Part shown: piece after piece, positions 26,994 to 35,630 of the stretch
Layout of the letters: each line of letters starts with the position of its first letter
Numbering within the stretch: position 1 is the stretch's first letter
Assembly: GCA_019638805.1 (NCBI GenBank)
Contig: JAHBTA010000004.1
Coordinates: 124,001-188,000 of the forward strand
Direction of reading: 5' to 3'
DNA: 64,000 bases
Source: Microbacteriaceae bacterium
GTDB lineage: Bacteria; Actinomycetota; Actinomycetes; Actinomycetales; Microbacteriaceae
Notes under the pieces: model-generated
The model's input: only the letters and a program-made list of their open reading frames with translations
The model's database searches: none
Told to the model about the DNA's origin: nothing
Made by a program: the position numbers and the translations under genes

Positions 26994-27048
26994 CACCGCC
27001 CCGAGGCTCCGCCCTCGAGGCACCGCCCCCGAGGCTCTGCCTCCGAGG
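26994..27048 (+). repeat. Tandem 27/28-bp direct repeat before the Bax-inhibitor gene
   Basis: Two nearly identical units lie back to back: 26994-27020 (CACCGCCCCGAGGCTCCGCC then CTCGAGG) and 27021-27048 (CACCGCCCCCGAGGCTCTGC then CTCCGAGG). They sit in the presumed 5' leader of the next gene and could form alternative GAGGC/GCCTC hairpins. No known regulator site was recognised. Confidence 0.6.
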
Positions 27049-27063
27049 AATACCGAGGACACC

Positions 27064-27885
27064 ATGGCCAACCCGGTCTTCAGCCGCTCGCCCATCTTCT
27101 CCGCCAAGGCTGCCGCCAACGCGCCCCAGGCGGCACCGCAGGTTCCGACCGCGGGGCAGCTCGAGCAGCAGTACGCGGTGCCCTCGCCGGGTGCCGATGA
27201 GCTCGGCCGGATGACCTACGAGGACACCATCGTCAAGACCGCGATCAGCTTCGGGATCCTCCTGGTGGGCGCCGTGGTCGGCTGGATGCTGGGCGGCTAC
27301 CCGATCGTCACGATCGGTGCCGCGCTCATCGGCCTCGTTCTCGCGCTGGTGAACATCTTCAAGAAGGAGCCCTCCCCGGCCCTCGTGCTCGCCTACGCCG
27401 CCGTCGAGGGCGTCTTCGTGGGCGGCATCTCGATGCTCTACGCGCTGCTGTACGGCGGCTCGATCGTGCCGATGGCCGTATTCGGCACGCTCGGCGTCGT
27501 GGGCGTCACGCTCGCCCTCTTCGCGAGCGGCAAGGTGCGCGCCTCGAAGCGCGCGACCAAGATCTTCATGGTCGCGATCGTGGGCTACGCCGCGTTCTCG
27601 CTCGTGAACTTCGGTCTCATGATGTTCGGCGTGACCGACTCGATGTTCGGCCTGCGCGACGGCATCGCGATCTTCGGGATCCCGCTGGGCGTTCCGCTCG
27701 GCATCCTCGTGGTTCTGCTGGCCGCCTACTCGCTCGTGCTCGACTTCGACGGCATCCAGCGCGGAGTGACGCAGGGTGCGCCCCGCAAGTTCGCCTGGAC
27801 CGCGGCGTTCGGCATCATGGTCACGGTCATCTGGCTGTACCTGGAGATCCTGCGCCTCATCGCGATCGTGATGGGGCGGCGCTAG
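27064..27885 (+). CDS. Bax inhibitor-1/YccA family membrane protein
   Basis: 273 residues with about seven membrane segments after a 45-residue polar N-terminus. The pattern DTIVKTAISFGILLVGAVVGW, FVGGISMLYA and SLVLDFDGIQRGV (conserved acidic residues near the sixth and seventh segments) is typical of bacterial YccA/BI-1 proteins, which are pH-sensitive Ca2+-leak channels or modulators of membrane quality control. A TAGAAT at 26980-26985, overlapping the upstream stop, is a likely -10 box; the leader between contains the tandem repeat. Confidence 0.88.
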   Translation: MANPVFSRSPIFSAKAAANAPQAAPQVPTAGQLEQQYAVPSPGADELGRMTYEDTIVKTAISFGILLVGAVVGWMLGGYPIVTIGAALIGLVLALVNIFKKEPSPALVLAYAAVEGVFVGGISMLYALLYGGSIVPMAVFGTLGVVGVTLALFASGKVRASKRATKIFMVAIVGYAAFSLVNFGLMMFGVTDSMFGLRDGIAIFGIPLGVPLGILVVLLAAYSLVLDFDGIQRGVTQGAPRKFAWTAAFGIMVTVIWLYLEILRLIAIVMGRR

Positions 27886-27937
27886 CCGTTCGCGATTCCG
27901 GCCGGCACCGCCCCGTTCACCGTTAGCCTGCTCGCGC

Positions 27938-28306
27938 TCACGCCCCGTAGATCTGCGTGGTCACGTTCCACTGCTGGCCCCAGGCGGAGCACCAGTCGTG
28001 AGCCTGAAAGCGGATGATGCGGTAGCTTCCCGCGGGGACGGTGACCCACGAGGTGTACTTCGAGGCGATGGGAATGGGGCCCACCCAGCATCGGGCCCAG
28101 AAGCGCACCTTGCCGGTGCTCGCGGCGTCGCAGCGCGCGGTGGCATACACGTCGCCGGTGTAGACCGGGCGGCTGCAGTTGATGTAGGGCGCCGCCTGCG
28201 CGGGAGCCACCGCGACCCCCGCGACGAGGGCGCCGCCGGCCAGGAGCGCGAGCAGGGCGGCGCGCACCCGCGTCCGCCGGGTCGAGCTCTCGGTGTTCTC
28301 GATCAT
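27938..28306 (-). CDS. Small secreted protein of unknown function
   Basis: 122 residues with a classical signal peptide: basic MIENTESSTRRTRVR, hydrophobic AALLALLAGGALVAGVAVA, and cleavage expected near AQA-A (about residue 36). The mature part is about 86 residues and has four Cys (NCSRP, RCDAA, RCWVG, DWCSA), enough for two disulfides, plus several Trp and Tyr. No family recognised. GGAGG lies 4-8 nt before the ATG. A large symmetrical palindrome upstream (28334-28365) overlaps the likely promoter and suggests repression by a dimeric regulator. Confidence 0.75.
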   Translation of the reverse strand: MIENTESSTRRTRVRAALLALLAGGALVAGVAVAPAQAAPYINCSRPVYTGDVYATARCDAASTGKVRFWARCWVGPIPIASKYTSWVTVPAGSYRIIRFQAHDWCSAWGQQWNVTTQIYGA

Positions 28307-28333
28307 TGTTCCTCCGCTTCCGTCGTGATGAAT

Positions 28334-28365
28334 GCTACTCATCCGTAGCGCTACGCAAGAGTAGC
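28334..28365. promoter_or_regulatory. Nested 32-bp palindrome upstream of the small secreted protein
   Basis: Outer arms GCTACTC (28334-28340) and GAGTAGC (28359-28365) share the exact centre (28349/28350) of a perfect 12-bp inner palindrome CGTAGCGCTACG (28344-28355). It lies 28 bp before the ATG of the secreted-protein gene; on that strand a -35-like TTGCGT falls within it. This looks like an operator for a TetR-type or similar dimer rather than a terminator, as no T-tract follows. Confidence 0.55.
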
Positions 28366-28386
28366 ACCCGGATGCGACGAAACGGA

Positions 28387-28415
28387 AAGGGCCGGACGAA
28401 ACCCGTCCGACCCTT
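28387..28415 (-). terminator. Terminator after guaA
   Basis: On the minus strand AAGGGTCGGACG pairs with CGTCCGGCCCTT (one mismatch, 5-nt loop) and is followed by TTCCGTTT. It begins 20 bp after the guaA stop. Confidence 0.7.
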
Positions 28416-28434
28416 CAGCGCAGGCGCTCGGCGC

Positions 28435-30009
28435 CTACTCCCACTCGATCGTGCCCGGCGGCTTGGACGTGACGTCCAGCACGACCCGGTTGACGCCGGC
28501 GACCTCGTTGGTGATGCGGTTCGAGACGCGGGCGAGCAGCTCGTACGGCAGGCGGGTCCAGTCCGCGGTCATGGCGTCCTCGCTCGAGACCGGGCGCAGC
28601 ACGATCGGGTGCCCGTAGGTGCGGCCGTCCCCCTGCACGCCCACCGACCGAACGTCGGCCAGCAGCACGACCGGGCACTGCCAGATCTCGCCGTCCAGTC
28701 CCGCCGCGGTGAGCTCGGCGCGCACGATCGCGTCCGCCTGGCGCAGCAGCTCGAGCCGATCGCGCGTGACCTCCCCCACGATGCGAATGCCCAGCCCGGG
28801 CCCCGGGAACGGCTGCCGCGCCACGATGACCTCGGGCAGCCCCAGCTCGCGGCCGATCGCGCGCACCTCGTCCTTGAAGAGCGTGCGCAGCGGCTCGACG
28901 AGCTCGAACTGCAGGTCCTCGGGCAGCCCGCCCACGTTGTGGTGGCTCTTGATGTTGGCCGTGCCGCTGCCGCCGCCGGACTCCACCACATCGGGATAGA
29001 GGGTGCCCTGCACGAGGAACCGGATCGGATCGCCCGACGCCTCGGACTCGGCCAGCAGGTCGGCCTGCGCCGACTCGAAGGTGCGGATGAACTCGCGCCC
29101 GATGATCTTGCGCTTGGCCTCCGGGTCGGACACGCCCGCGAGCGCATCCAGGAACCGGTCGCTCGCGTCGACCGTGACCAGGCGCACGCCCGTCGCCGCG
29201 ACATAGTCCTGCTCGACCTGTTCGCGCTCCCCCGAGCGCAGCAGGCCGTGGTCCACGAACACGCACACCAGCTGGTCGCCGACCGCCTTGTGCACGAGCG
29301 CGGCGGCGACCGCGGAGTCCACGCCCCCGGAGAGCGCGCACAGCACGCGTCCCGACCCGACCTGGGCCCGGATGCGCTCCACCTGATCCGCGATGACGTT
29401 GCCACTGTTCCAGTCGGCCGCGATCCCGGCTGCCCGGTGCAGGAAGTTCTCGAGCACCGCCTGGCCGTGCTCGGTGTGGCGCACCTCGGGGTGCCACTGG
29501 ACGCCGTAGAGGCGGCGCGCATCGCTCGCGAAGGCCGCAACGGGCGTCGCCTCGCTCGAGGCGAGCACCTCGAAGCCTTCGGGCGCGCGCACGACCGAGT
29601 CCCCGTGCGACATCCAGGCGACCTGCGACTCGGGCTGGCCGTCCAGCAGGGGCGATGCGGCATCCGGCGCCCGCTCGATGCGGGTCGAGCCGTACTCGCG
29701 GCCGCCCGTCCTGGCGACCTCGCCGCCGAGCTGCTGGGCCATGACCTGGAAGCCGTAGCAGATGCCCAGCGTCGGGATGCCGAGCTCGAGAACCCCCGGA
29801 TCGAGCGCGGGCGAGCCCTCCTCGTACACGCTCGACGGGCCGCCGCTCAGCACGATGCCGACCGGATCGCGCTGCGCGATCTCGTCCGCCGTGACGGTGT
29901 GCGGAACGATCTCGCTGTAGACCCCGGCCTCGCGCACGCGCCGGGCGATGAGCTGCGCGTACTGCGCGCCGAAGTCGACGACCAGGACGGGGCGGTGCCC
30001 GTCGCTCAC
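28435..30009 (-). CDS. guaA: GMP synthase (glutamine-hydrolysing)
   Basis: 524 residues; converts XMP to GMP using glutamine amide nitrogen. The N-terminal class I amidotransferase domain has [24 protein letters not shown] (nucleophile Cys) and [11 protein letters not shown]; the ATP-pyrophosphatase domain has [18 protein letters not shown]; the C-terminal dimerisation domain ends [12 protein letters not shown] 30007-30009 overlaps the upstream DUF3817 stop (GTGA). guaB and guaB3 elsewhere in the window complete GMP synthesis. Confidence 0.97.
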   Translation of the reverse strand: MSDGHRPVLVVDFGAQYAQLIARRVREAGVYSEIVPHTVTADEIAQRDPVGIVLSGGPSSVYEEGSPALDPGVLELGIPTLGICYGFQVMAQQLGGEVARTGGREYGSTRIERAPDAASPLLDGQPESQVAWMSHGDSVVRAPEGFEVLASSEATPVAAFASDARRLYGVQWHPEVRHTEHGQAVLENFLHRAAGIAADWNSGNVIADQVERIRAQVGSGRVLCALSGGVDSAVAAALVHKAVGDQLVCVFVDHGLLRSGEREQVEQDYVAATGVRLVTVDASDRFLDALAGVSDPEAKRKIIGREFIRTFESAQADLLAESEASGDPIRFLVQGTLYPDVVESGGGSGTANIKSHHNVGGLPEDLQFELVEPLRTLFKDEVRAIGRELGLPEVIVARQPFPGPGLGIRIVGEVTRDRLELLRQADAIVRAELTAAGLDGEIWQCPVVLLADVRSVGVQGDGRTYGHPIVLRPVSSEDAMTADWTRLPYELLARVSNRITNEVAGVNRVVLDVTSKPPGTIEWE

Positions 30010-30413
30010 GACGCGCCGCCCAGCCGCTCGCGCACCCACCGGGGCACCCGGAACTCGAAGAAGAACGACAGCAGCGGCACGATGCCCCCGAGCGCGATGA
30101 ACAGGAAGCGCCCGAACGACCAGCGGGTCAGGCGCCAGAGCAGGAAGTCGAGCCCGAGGTACACGACGTACAGCCAGCCGTGCACGATGAGGATCGCCGT
30201 CGACAGGTTGGTCGCCTCGATGAGGTCGCGCGGCTGGAGGGCGAGGAAGCCGAACGGTCCGCCCAGCTCGATGTCGACCCCGAAGCCGTAGCGGAAGACC
30301 ATCATGAGGCACAGCAGCAGCAGGAAGACGCCCGTGACGATGGCCGACACCCGGAAGATCGCCAGCACCAGCCGGATCCGCGAGACATCGGCCGGGCGGA
30401 TCGCGGGGGGCAT
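30006..30413 (-). CDS. DUF3817 membrane protein
   Basis: 135 residues with three membrane segments and the DUF3817 look ([21 protein letters not shown], then [16 protein letters not shown]). Members are common in actinobacteria next to guaA; no function is established. Its ATG lies 6 nt after a -10-like TAGACT (30425-30420), suggesting that a promoter just inside the end of the SURF1 gene drives DUF3817 and guaA. Confidence 0.8.
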   Translation of the reverse strand: MPPAIRPADVSRIRLVLAIFRVSAIVTGVFLLLLCLMMVFRYGFGVDIELGGPFGFLALQPRDLIEATNLSTAILIVHGWLYVVYLGLDFLLWRLTRWSFGRFLFIALGGIVPLLSFFFEFRVPRWVRERLGGAS

Positions 30414-30417
30414 GCCC

Positions 30418-31164
30418 CTAGTCTACGGTCGCGCCGTCGGCCGGATGCTCCGCCTCCCGCTCCACGACATCGCGCACCAGCCGGTACCAGAGGTAGAACG
30501 CGAACCCGGCGAAGATCGCCCACTCGATGGCGTAGAACACGTTGAGCGCGTTGAGGCTCACCTCGCGGTCCGGGGGCGGCGAGTAGATGGGCTCGAGCCC
30601 GGCGGGCGGGTCGTCGAGCACCAGGTACCCGCCGTAGGCGGGCACGGCGTCGGGCCACAGGTTGATGAGCTCGGCGACCGAGATGACGCTGCGGATGCCC
30701 GACTCCACGTCCGAATCGGTGGGCGACTCGCTGGGCAGGTACCGGCCCGTGAGCGAGCCGCCCGCGGCATCCCGCACGATCGCCTCGGCGGTCGGCGCCC
30801 ACCCGATCGCCACCGCCAGGGTCGCGCCCTCGTCGGTGACCAGGTGCCCGACCAGGACCGCCCCGTGCTGCTCGCCGCCGTTGTTGCGGTCGAGCACGAC
30901 GAGGTAGTCGCCCGCGACGAACTCGCCGGAGACCGTGACCCGGCGCCCCAGCTGATCGGAGTTCACCGCGGTCTGCGGCTCGGCGATGCTCGACAGCGGC
31001 ACGGCCGCCTCCGTGTCGGGCCCATCCTCGACCTGGGCGTTGTCGAAGCTGCGGTCGAGCTGCCACTGACCGAGCGCCGCGAAGCCCCCCGCGACGGCGA
31101 GCGCGAGCACGAGGGCCGCGATCCAGCGCGGACGGCGGGCGACTGCCCAGAACGAGGATGCCAT
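30418..31164 (-). CDS. SURF1 family protein
   Basis: 248 residues with two membrane helices, one near each end (about residues 12-30 and 210-230), flanking an extracytoplasmic domain. The start WIAALVLALAVAGGFAALGQWQLDR and the C-terminal NVFYAIEWAIFAGFAFYLWYRL fit SURF1, which helps heme a insertion during assembly of aa3-type cytochrome c oxidase. Lies 4 bp before the DUF3817 start. No oxidase genes are in the window. Confidence 0.88.
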   Translation of the reverse strand: MASSFWAVARRPRWIAALVLALAVAGGFAALGQWQLDRSFDNAQVEDGPDTEAAVPLSSIAEPQTAVNSDQLGRRVTVSGEFVAGDYLVVLDRNNGGEQHGAVLVGHLVTDEGATLAVAIGWAPTAEAIVRDAAGGSLTGRYLPSESPTDSDVESGIRSVISVAELINLWPDAVPAYGGYLVLDDPPAGLEPIYSPPPDREVSLNALNVFYAIEWAIFAGFAFYLWYRLVRDVVEREAEHPADGATVD

Positions 31165-31171
31165 GGCAGCT

Positions 31172-32500
31172 TCAGTATTCCGGGTCGCGTTCCCGGGGCT
31201 CGTCGGCCGCGATCTCCATGGCGACCGTGTCGTCCGAGGCGTCGCCGGCCATGACCGCTTCGGCCAGCTCGATCCCGTGGTCGCGGTCGGCGTCGGGCTC
31301 CCCGTGCTCCGCGGGGGGCGACGCGGTTCCGGCCCGCGAACGGAAGACCCACGCGCCCGCGCGCTCCGAGTTCACCGCCAGCACGGGACCGACGATGGCC
31401 ATGATGAGCACGTACAGGCCCGCGAACGGGGTGAGGCGCTCATCCAGTTCGTGCGCGGTCGCCAGGGTCGCGAGGATGAGCACGAACTCGCCGCGGTTCT
31501 GCAGCATGCCGCTCACGTTGACGCCCTCGGCCGGGGTGAGCCGGCTGAGCCGCGCGATGAGCTGGCCGCCCGCGGTGTTGACCACGAGGGTCATGACGAC
31601 GCCCACCAGGACCGGGACGACGACCACGCCGAACTCGCGGACATCCAGCGCCAGGCCGAAGTTCAGGAAGAAGAACGCGGCGAACACATCGCGCATCGGG
31701 AGGGCGAGGTGCTCGATGCGGGATCGGAAGCGGGTCGCGCCCAGGACGAGGCCGATCAGGAAGGCGCCGATGGCATCCGAGACGCCGATGAGCTCCCCGA
31801 TGCCGGCGAAGGCGAGCGCGAGCCCGAAGAACAGGATCGCGAAGAGCTCGTCGTCGCGCGTGCCGACGATGCGCGACACCACCCTCCCGCCGTAGCGGGC
31901 CACCGCGAACATGACGATGAGGAACAGGAACGACGCCCCCAGGCGCAGCACGATGTGGCCGACGTCGGTGTCGTCCGAGATCACGACCGTGACGATGGCC
32001 AGGTAGATGGCGACGAAGATGTCCTCGACGACGGCGATCCCGAGGATCACGGGCGTCTCGCGGTTGGCCAGCCGGCCCAGCTCGATGAGCAGCTTGGTGA
32101 TGATGGCACTCGACGACACCGCGGTCATGCCCGCGATGACCAGGGCCTCCCGTGCGCCCCAGCCCACCCAGAACCCGAACGCCAGGCCGACGCTCATGTT
32201 GATGAGGATGCGTGTGCCCCCGGACAGCAGGAGCGCCCGCGCGTTGCCGTAGAACTCGTCCTGGTCGAACTCGAGGCCGAGGTTGAACAGCAGGAAGATG
32301 AGGCCGAAGGTGGCGAGCAGCTCGACGCTCGTGGGCTGCACCTCGACGGGCAGGAAGTGCGTGTTCGGGCTCGCGAGCACGCCGACGATCATGTAGATCG
32401 GGATGGCCGGCAGGCCGATGAGCTTCCCCAGGCGACCGAGCGCGTACGCGGCGATGAACAGGATGCCGAGCTCGAGGAGGTCCAGACCCAGGGACTCCAT
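31172..32500 (-). CDS. Cation:proton antiporter, CPA2 family (KhtU/KefB-like)
   Basis: 442 residues with about 12-13 membrane segments (residues 5-385) and an acidic cytosolic tail. CPA2 hallmarks: LPAIPIYMIVGVL, FLLFNLGLEFD and GVSDAIGAFLIGLVLG. There is no fused TrkA-N domain; the separate TrkA-C protein encoded 3 bp upstream would act as regulatory subunit, as in the KhtTU K+/H+ system. Expected role: K+ (or Na+) efflux in exchange for protons, for pH and potassium homeostasis. Confidence 0.85.
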   Translation of the reverse strand: MESLGLDLLELGILFIAAYALGRLGKLIGLPAIPIYMIVGVLASPNTHFLPVEVQPTSVELLATFGLIFLLFNLGLEFDQDEFYGNARALLLSGGTRILINMSVGLAFGFWVGWGAREALVIAGMTAVSSSAIITKLLIELGRLANRETPVILGIAVVEDIFVAIYLAIVTVVISDDTDVGHIVLRLGASFLFLIVMFAVARYGGRVVSRIVGTRDDELFAILFFGLALAFAGIGELIGVSDAIGAFLIGLVLGATRFRSRIEHLALPMRDVFAAFFFLNFGLALDVREFGVVVVPVLVGVVMTLVVNTAGGQLIARLSRLTPAEGVNVSGMLQNRGEFVLILATLATAHELDERLTPFAGLYVLIMAIVGPVLAVNSERAGAWVFRSRAGTASPPAEHGEPDADRDHGIELAEAVMAGDASDDTVAMEIAADEPRERDPEY

Positions 32501-32503
32501 GGC

Positions 32504-33040
32504 TCAGCGGCCCGGCGGAGCCATGGTGGAGTCGGCAGGCGCCTTCGCCGCGACTTCGCCGGTACGGAAGAACTGGAATGCCTTGGCCACCTTCTCGGGC
32601 GCACCGGCGACCACGAGGGTGTCGCCCGGGAAGACCTTGAAGTCCTCCGCGGGGGCCGGGTTGGCGGATTCGCCGCGCACGACCGCGACGACCGTCACGC
32701 CCGGCAGGCCCCGGCTGGTCATGCTGCCCAGCGGCTGGCCCGCGATGTGGTGGTCGTAGTCGACCGGGAACCAGTCGATCGAGAGCCCGGGCACCTGATC
32801 CAGGCCCGTGAGCGATTCGGTGATGCGCGTCCCGCCCAGCAGCTCGGCGAGGGTGTGCGCCTCGTCCTCGTCCAGTCGCAGCGAGACCTTGTGCTCGTGC
32901 GAGCCCTCGGCGTCGGCGAAGGTGATGAGGTCGCTGCTGCCCGAACGGTGCGTGATGACGCCGACCTTGCCGCCGTCGTCGGTCACGAAGGTGTGCAGCA
33001 CGCCGACGCCGGGGAGCTTGACCCTGCGGACATCGACCAT
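32504..33040 (-). CDS. TrkA-C domain regulatory subunit (KhtT-like)
   Basis: 178 residues. The N-terminal half starts VDVRRVKLPGVGVLHTFVTDDG as in KhtT. The C-terminal half (about 85-165) is a TrkA-C domain: GVTVVAVVRGESANPAP, FKVFPGDTLVVAGAPEKVAKAFQFF. It is expected to bind a nucleotide such as c-di-AMP or ATP and gate the antiporter encoded just downstream. A -10-like TAGAAT (33052-33047) ends 6 nt before the ATG, suggesting leaderless expression of the pair. Confidence 0.87.
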   Translation of the reverse strand: MVDVRRVKLPGVGVLHTFVTDDGGKVGVITHRSGSSDLITFADAEGSHEHKVSLRLDEDEAHTLAELLGGTRITESLTGLDQVPGLSIDWFPVDYDHHIAGQPLGSMTSRGLPGVTVVAVVRGESANPAPAEDFKVFPGDTLVVAGAPEKVAKAFQFFRTGEVAAKAPADSTMAPPGR

Positions 33041-33078
33041 CCGTCCATTCTACCGGCGGTCCGAACGGGGCGCCGCCG

Positions 33079-33084
33079 TATGCT
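33079..33084 (+). promoter_or_regulatory. -10 box of the glycan operon
   Basis: TATGCT ends 7 nt before GTG 33092, the same spacing seen at many other genes here. It is the only promoter signal I see for the seven-gene operon 33092-40051 and supports the GTG rather than ATG 33080 as the start of the first gene. Confidence 0.55.
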
Positions 33085-33091
33085 GTCGAGG

Positions 33092-33745
33092 GTGAGCGTG
33101 GGGAACGTGGCACTCTTCGCGGTCGCGTCCCCCTACGCCTGGGACGTTCTGGAGTCCCTGACGCGCTCGGGTGCGCGGGTCGTGTGCGTCGACAATCACG
33201 GGGGCGCCGATGCGCGGCTCCCCCTGGTCGAGATCACGGATGCCGCCCGCGGCGACTTCGCGATCGCCCTCTCTTCGGCGGACGGCAGGGCCCTCGCCGC
33301 GGCGGACGCGTTCGCCCACGGCTTCGTCGACCCCGTGACCGTCGTCGACCCCGGCTCGTCCGTCGCGAGCACCGCGACGCTCGCCCACGGCGCGTACGTC
33401 AACGCGGGCGCCGTCGTCGCCTCGCACGTGCGCATCGGATGCCATGCCAACGTCAACCGCTCGGCCTCGGTCGGGCACGACTCGGTCCTCGATTTCGCGG
33501 CATCGGTCGGGCCCGGCGCGATCCTCACCGGGGGCGTGTCGGTCGGGGTGCGCGCGTTCGTCGGGGCGGGCGCCGTCGTGCTGCCCGGCATCCGCGTCGG
33601 AGCGGGCGCCGTCGTCGGAGCGGGCGCCGTCGTCACCTCCGACGTGGAGCCCGGTGCCGTGGTCGCGGGCAACCCGGCGCGGCTCCTGCGGTCCCGCGAC
33701 ATCGGGGACGGGGTGATGACGTGTCCGCACTGCTCGACGCCCTGA
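33092..33745 (+). CDS. PglD/FdtC-like hexapeptide-repeat acyltransferase
   Basis: 217 residues from GTG 33092 (ATG 33080 would add four). An N-terminal nucleotide-sugar-binding part (VALFAVASPYAWDVLESL) precedes a left-handed beta-helix of hexapeptide repeats from about residue 85 to 200 (VASTATLAHGAYVNAGAVVA, GVSVGVRAFVGAGAVVLPGI, GAGAVVGAGAVVTSDV). This layout matches PglD-type enzymes that N-acylate UDP- or dTDP-amino sugars. The conserved His in the NRSASVGHDS loop is the likely base. It is the first gene of the operon; its end overlaps the BKACE gene by 25 nt. The acyl donor could be acetyl-CoA or another acyl-CoA. Confidence 0.8.
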   Translation: MSVGNVALFAVASPYAWDVLESLTRSGARVVCVDNHGGADARLPLVEITDAARGDFAIALSSADGRALAAADAFAHGFVDPVTVVDPGSSVASTATLAHGAYVNAGAVVASHVRIGCHANVNRSASVGHDSVLDFAASVGPGAILTGGVSVGVRAFVGAGAVVLPGIRVGAGAVVGAGAVVTSDVEPGAVVAGNPARLLRSRDIGDGVMTCPHCSTP

Positions 33746-34572
33746 GCGCACCCGCTCCCCTCGTGCTCGCGCCCACCGGCATGGTGCCGACGCGCGAGTC
33801 GACCCCGCATGTCCCCCTCACGCCCGCCGAGGTGGCAGACGATGTCGCGGCCTGCTGGGAGCTCGGCATCACCTCCGTGCATCTGCACGCGCGCGACAAG
33901 GACGGGCATCCGACCTGGCACCGCGACGTCTACGCCCGCCTGGTCGGCGCGGTGCGCGAGCGCGTGCCCGAGGTGCTCATCAACGTGAGCACCTCCGGCC
34001 GCACCTGGTCGGAGCTGGAGCGCCGCGCCGACGTGCTGGCGCTCGACGGCGACCTGGCCCCCGACATCGCCTCGCTCACGCCGTCCTCGCTCAACTTCCT
34101 CACCGCGGCGTCGGTCAACGCACCGGATGTGGTGCGCGGTCTCGCGGGGATCATGCGGGACCGGGGCATCGTCCCCGAGTTCGAGGTGTTCGACCTCGGG
34201 ATGATCAGCATGATGCGGCGCCTGGTCGCCGAGGGACTCGCGCGCGAACCGCTCCTGGTCAACCTGTTCTTCGGCAACCTGGCCGGACTGCAGCCCACGG
34301 CGCTCGAGGTCGGCCTGGCCGCCGAGCGACTGCCCGCGGGGACGGTCTGGTCCGGAGCGGGGCTGGGCGACTACCAGGGGGCCGCCCACCTGCTCTCGAT
34401 CGCGACCGGCGGCGGGGTGCGCACCGGGCTCGAGGACGCCCTGCACCCGCACGGGACGCGGGAGGAACTGGCCACCAACGCCGGGCTCGTCGAGCAGGCC
34501 CATCTCATGCTGTCCGCCGCGGGTCGGGCGGTCATGACCCCGGCCGAGCTGCGCGAACGGCTCGAGCCGTGA
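33721..34572 (+). CDS. Beta-keto acid cleavage enzyme (BKACE/Kce family)
   Basis: 283 residues of the BKACE (DUF849) family, which converts a beta-keto acid plus acetyl-CoA into acetoacetate and a new acyl-CoA. The zinc site is intact: SVHLHARD with His 54 and His 56, and a Glu in GLEDAL (Glu 238). Other family features are VLINVSTSGR and FEVFDLGMISMMRRL. GTG 33721 overlaps the acyltransferase gene, and its own end overlaps the aminotransferase gene (GTGA). Members usually sit in lysine, carnitine or other catabolic clusters; presence inside a sugar-modification operon is unusual and suggests it makes an acyl-CoA for the sugar acyltransferase. The substrate is unknown. Confidence 0.85.
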   Translation: MSALLDALSAPAPLVLAPTGMVPTRESTPHVPLTPAEVADDVAACWELGITSVHLHARDKDGHPTWHRDVYARLVGAVRERVPEVLINVSTSGRTWSELERRADVLALDGDLAPDIASLTPSSLNFLTAASVNAPDVVRGLAGIMRDRGIVPEFEVFDLGMISMMRRLVAEGLAREPLLVNLFFGNLAGLQPTALEVGLAAERLPAGTVWSGAGLGDYQGAAHLLSIATGGGVRTGLEDALHPHGTREELATNAGLVEQAHLMLSAAGRAVMTPAELRERLEP

Positions 34573-35630
34573 TCGTCCCGGCCGCGACCCCGACCCGCCT
34601 GTCGGAGTCCGAGCGCTCCGCGATCGACGCGGCCGTGCGCCGGGTGGTCGACGACGGACCGTGGATCGGCGGCCCCGAGGTCGAGGCCTTCGAGGAGGAG
34701 TTCGGAGCCCGCCTCGGGGCGGCCGCGGTCGTCGGCTGCGCGAGCGGCACCGACGCGCTGACCCTCGCGCTCCTCGCCCTCGGCGTCGCCCCGGGCGAGA
34801 CCGTGCTCGTCCCCGGCCACGACGGAGGCTATGGGGCGGCCGCGGCGCGGCTGGCGGGCCTAGAGCCGATCCCGGTCGACATCGACCCGGTGACCTGCGG
34901 GCCCACCGTCGCGACCCTCGAGGCGGCGGGGCCTGCCGCCGCGATCATCGTCGCCCACCTGCACGGCGACGCCGTCGACCTCGGCCCGATCGACGCCTGG
35001 CGCCGCGAGCGGGGCATGGCGCTCATCGAGGACTGCGCGCAGTCGGTCACGGCGCCCGGCTCCGGGTTGGCAGGGGACGCCAGCGCCTACAGCTTCTACC
35101 CGACCAAGAACCTCGGTGCGATGGGCGACGCCGGCGCGGTGACGTTCGCCGATCCGGAGGCGGCACGCCGCGCGCGCTCCCTGGCGCAGTACGGGTGGGG
35201 CGAGCGCTACCGGATCGAGGCGCCCGGCGGACGCAACTCGCGCCTGGACCCGCTCCAGGCCGCGGTGCTGCGCGCCCGGCTGCCCCACCTCGAGGAGCGC
35301 ACCGCGCGCCGGCGCGCCGTGCGCGCGCGCTACGTCGACGCGGCACCCGGGCTGGAGTTCCTGGGCAGCGTCGACGGGGTCGCGCATCACGCCGTGGTGC
35401 GCACCGACCGGCGCGAGAGCCTCGTGACGCACCTGGAATCGCGCGGGGTGACCACCGCCATCCACTACCCGACCGCGGTGAGCGACATGGCCGGGCTGCG
35501 CCTGCGTGCGGCCCCGACGCCCGAGGCACGACGACTGGCGGACTCCATCGTGAGCCTGCCCTGCACCCCCGAACTGACCGACGACGAAGTGAGTGCGGTG
35601 GTCGATGCGCTGCGGGGGTGGGACTCATGA
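34569..35630 (+). CDS. DegT/DnrJ/EryC1 sugar aminotransferase
   Basis: 353 residues; PLP enzyme that aminates a keto-deoxy nucleotide sugar. Visible: GPWIGGPEVEAFEEEF at the N-terminus, CASGTDALTLALLALGV, the EDCAQS motif and SFYPTKNLGAMGD, where Lys 180 binds PLP. With the FdtA-like cupin next to it and the acyltransferase upstream it fits the FdtB step (3-keto to 3-amino) of an Fuc3NAc-type pathway. GTG 34569 overlaps the BKACE stop, and the gene's end overlaps the cupin start by 4 nt. Confidence 0.88.
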   Translation: MIVPAATPTRLSESERSAIDAAVRRVVDDGPWIGGPEVEAFEEEFGARLGAAAVVGCASGTDALTLALLALGVAPGETVLVPGHDGGYGAAAARLAGLEPIPVDIDPVTCGPTVATLEAAGPAAAIIVAHLHGDAVDLGPIDAWRRERGMALIEDCAQSVTAPGSGLAGDASAYSFYPTKNLGAMGDAGAVTFADPEAARRARSLAQYGWGERYRIEAPGGRNSRLDPLQAAVLRARLPHLEERTARRRAVRARYVDAAPGLEFLGSVDGVAHHAVVRTDRRESLVTHLESRGVTTAIHYPTAVSDMAGLRLRAAPTPEARRLADSIVSLPCTPELTDDEVSAVVDALRGWDS

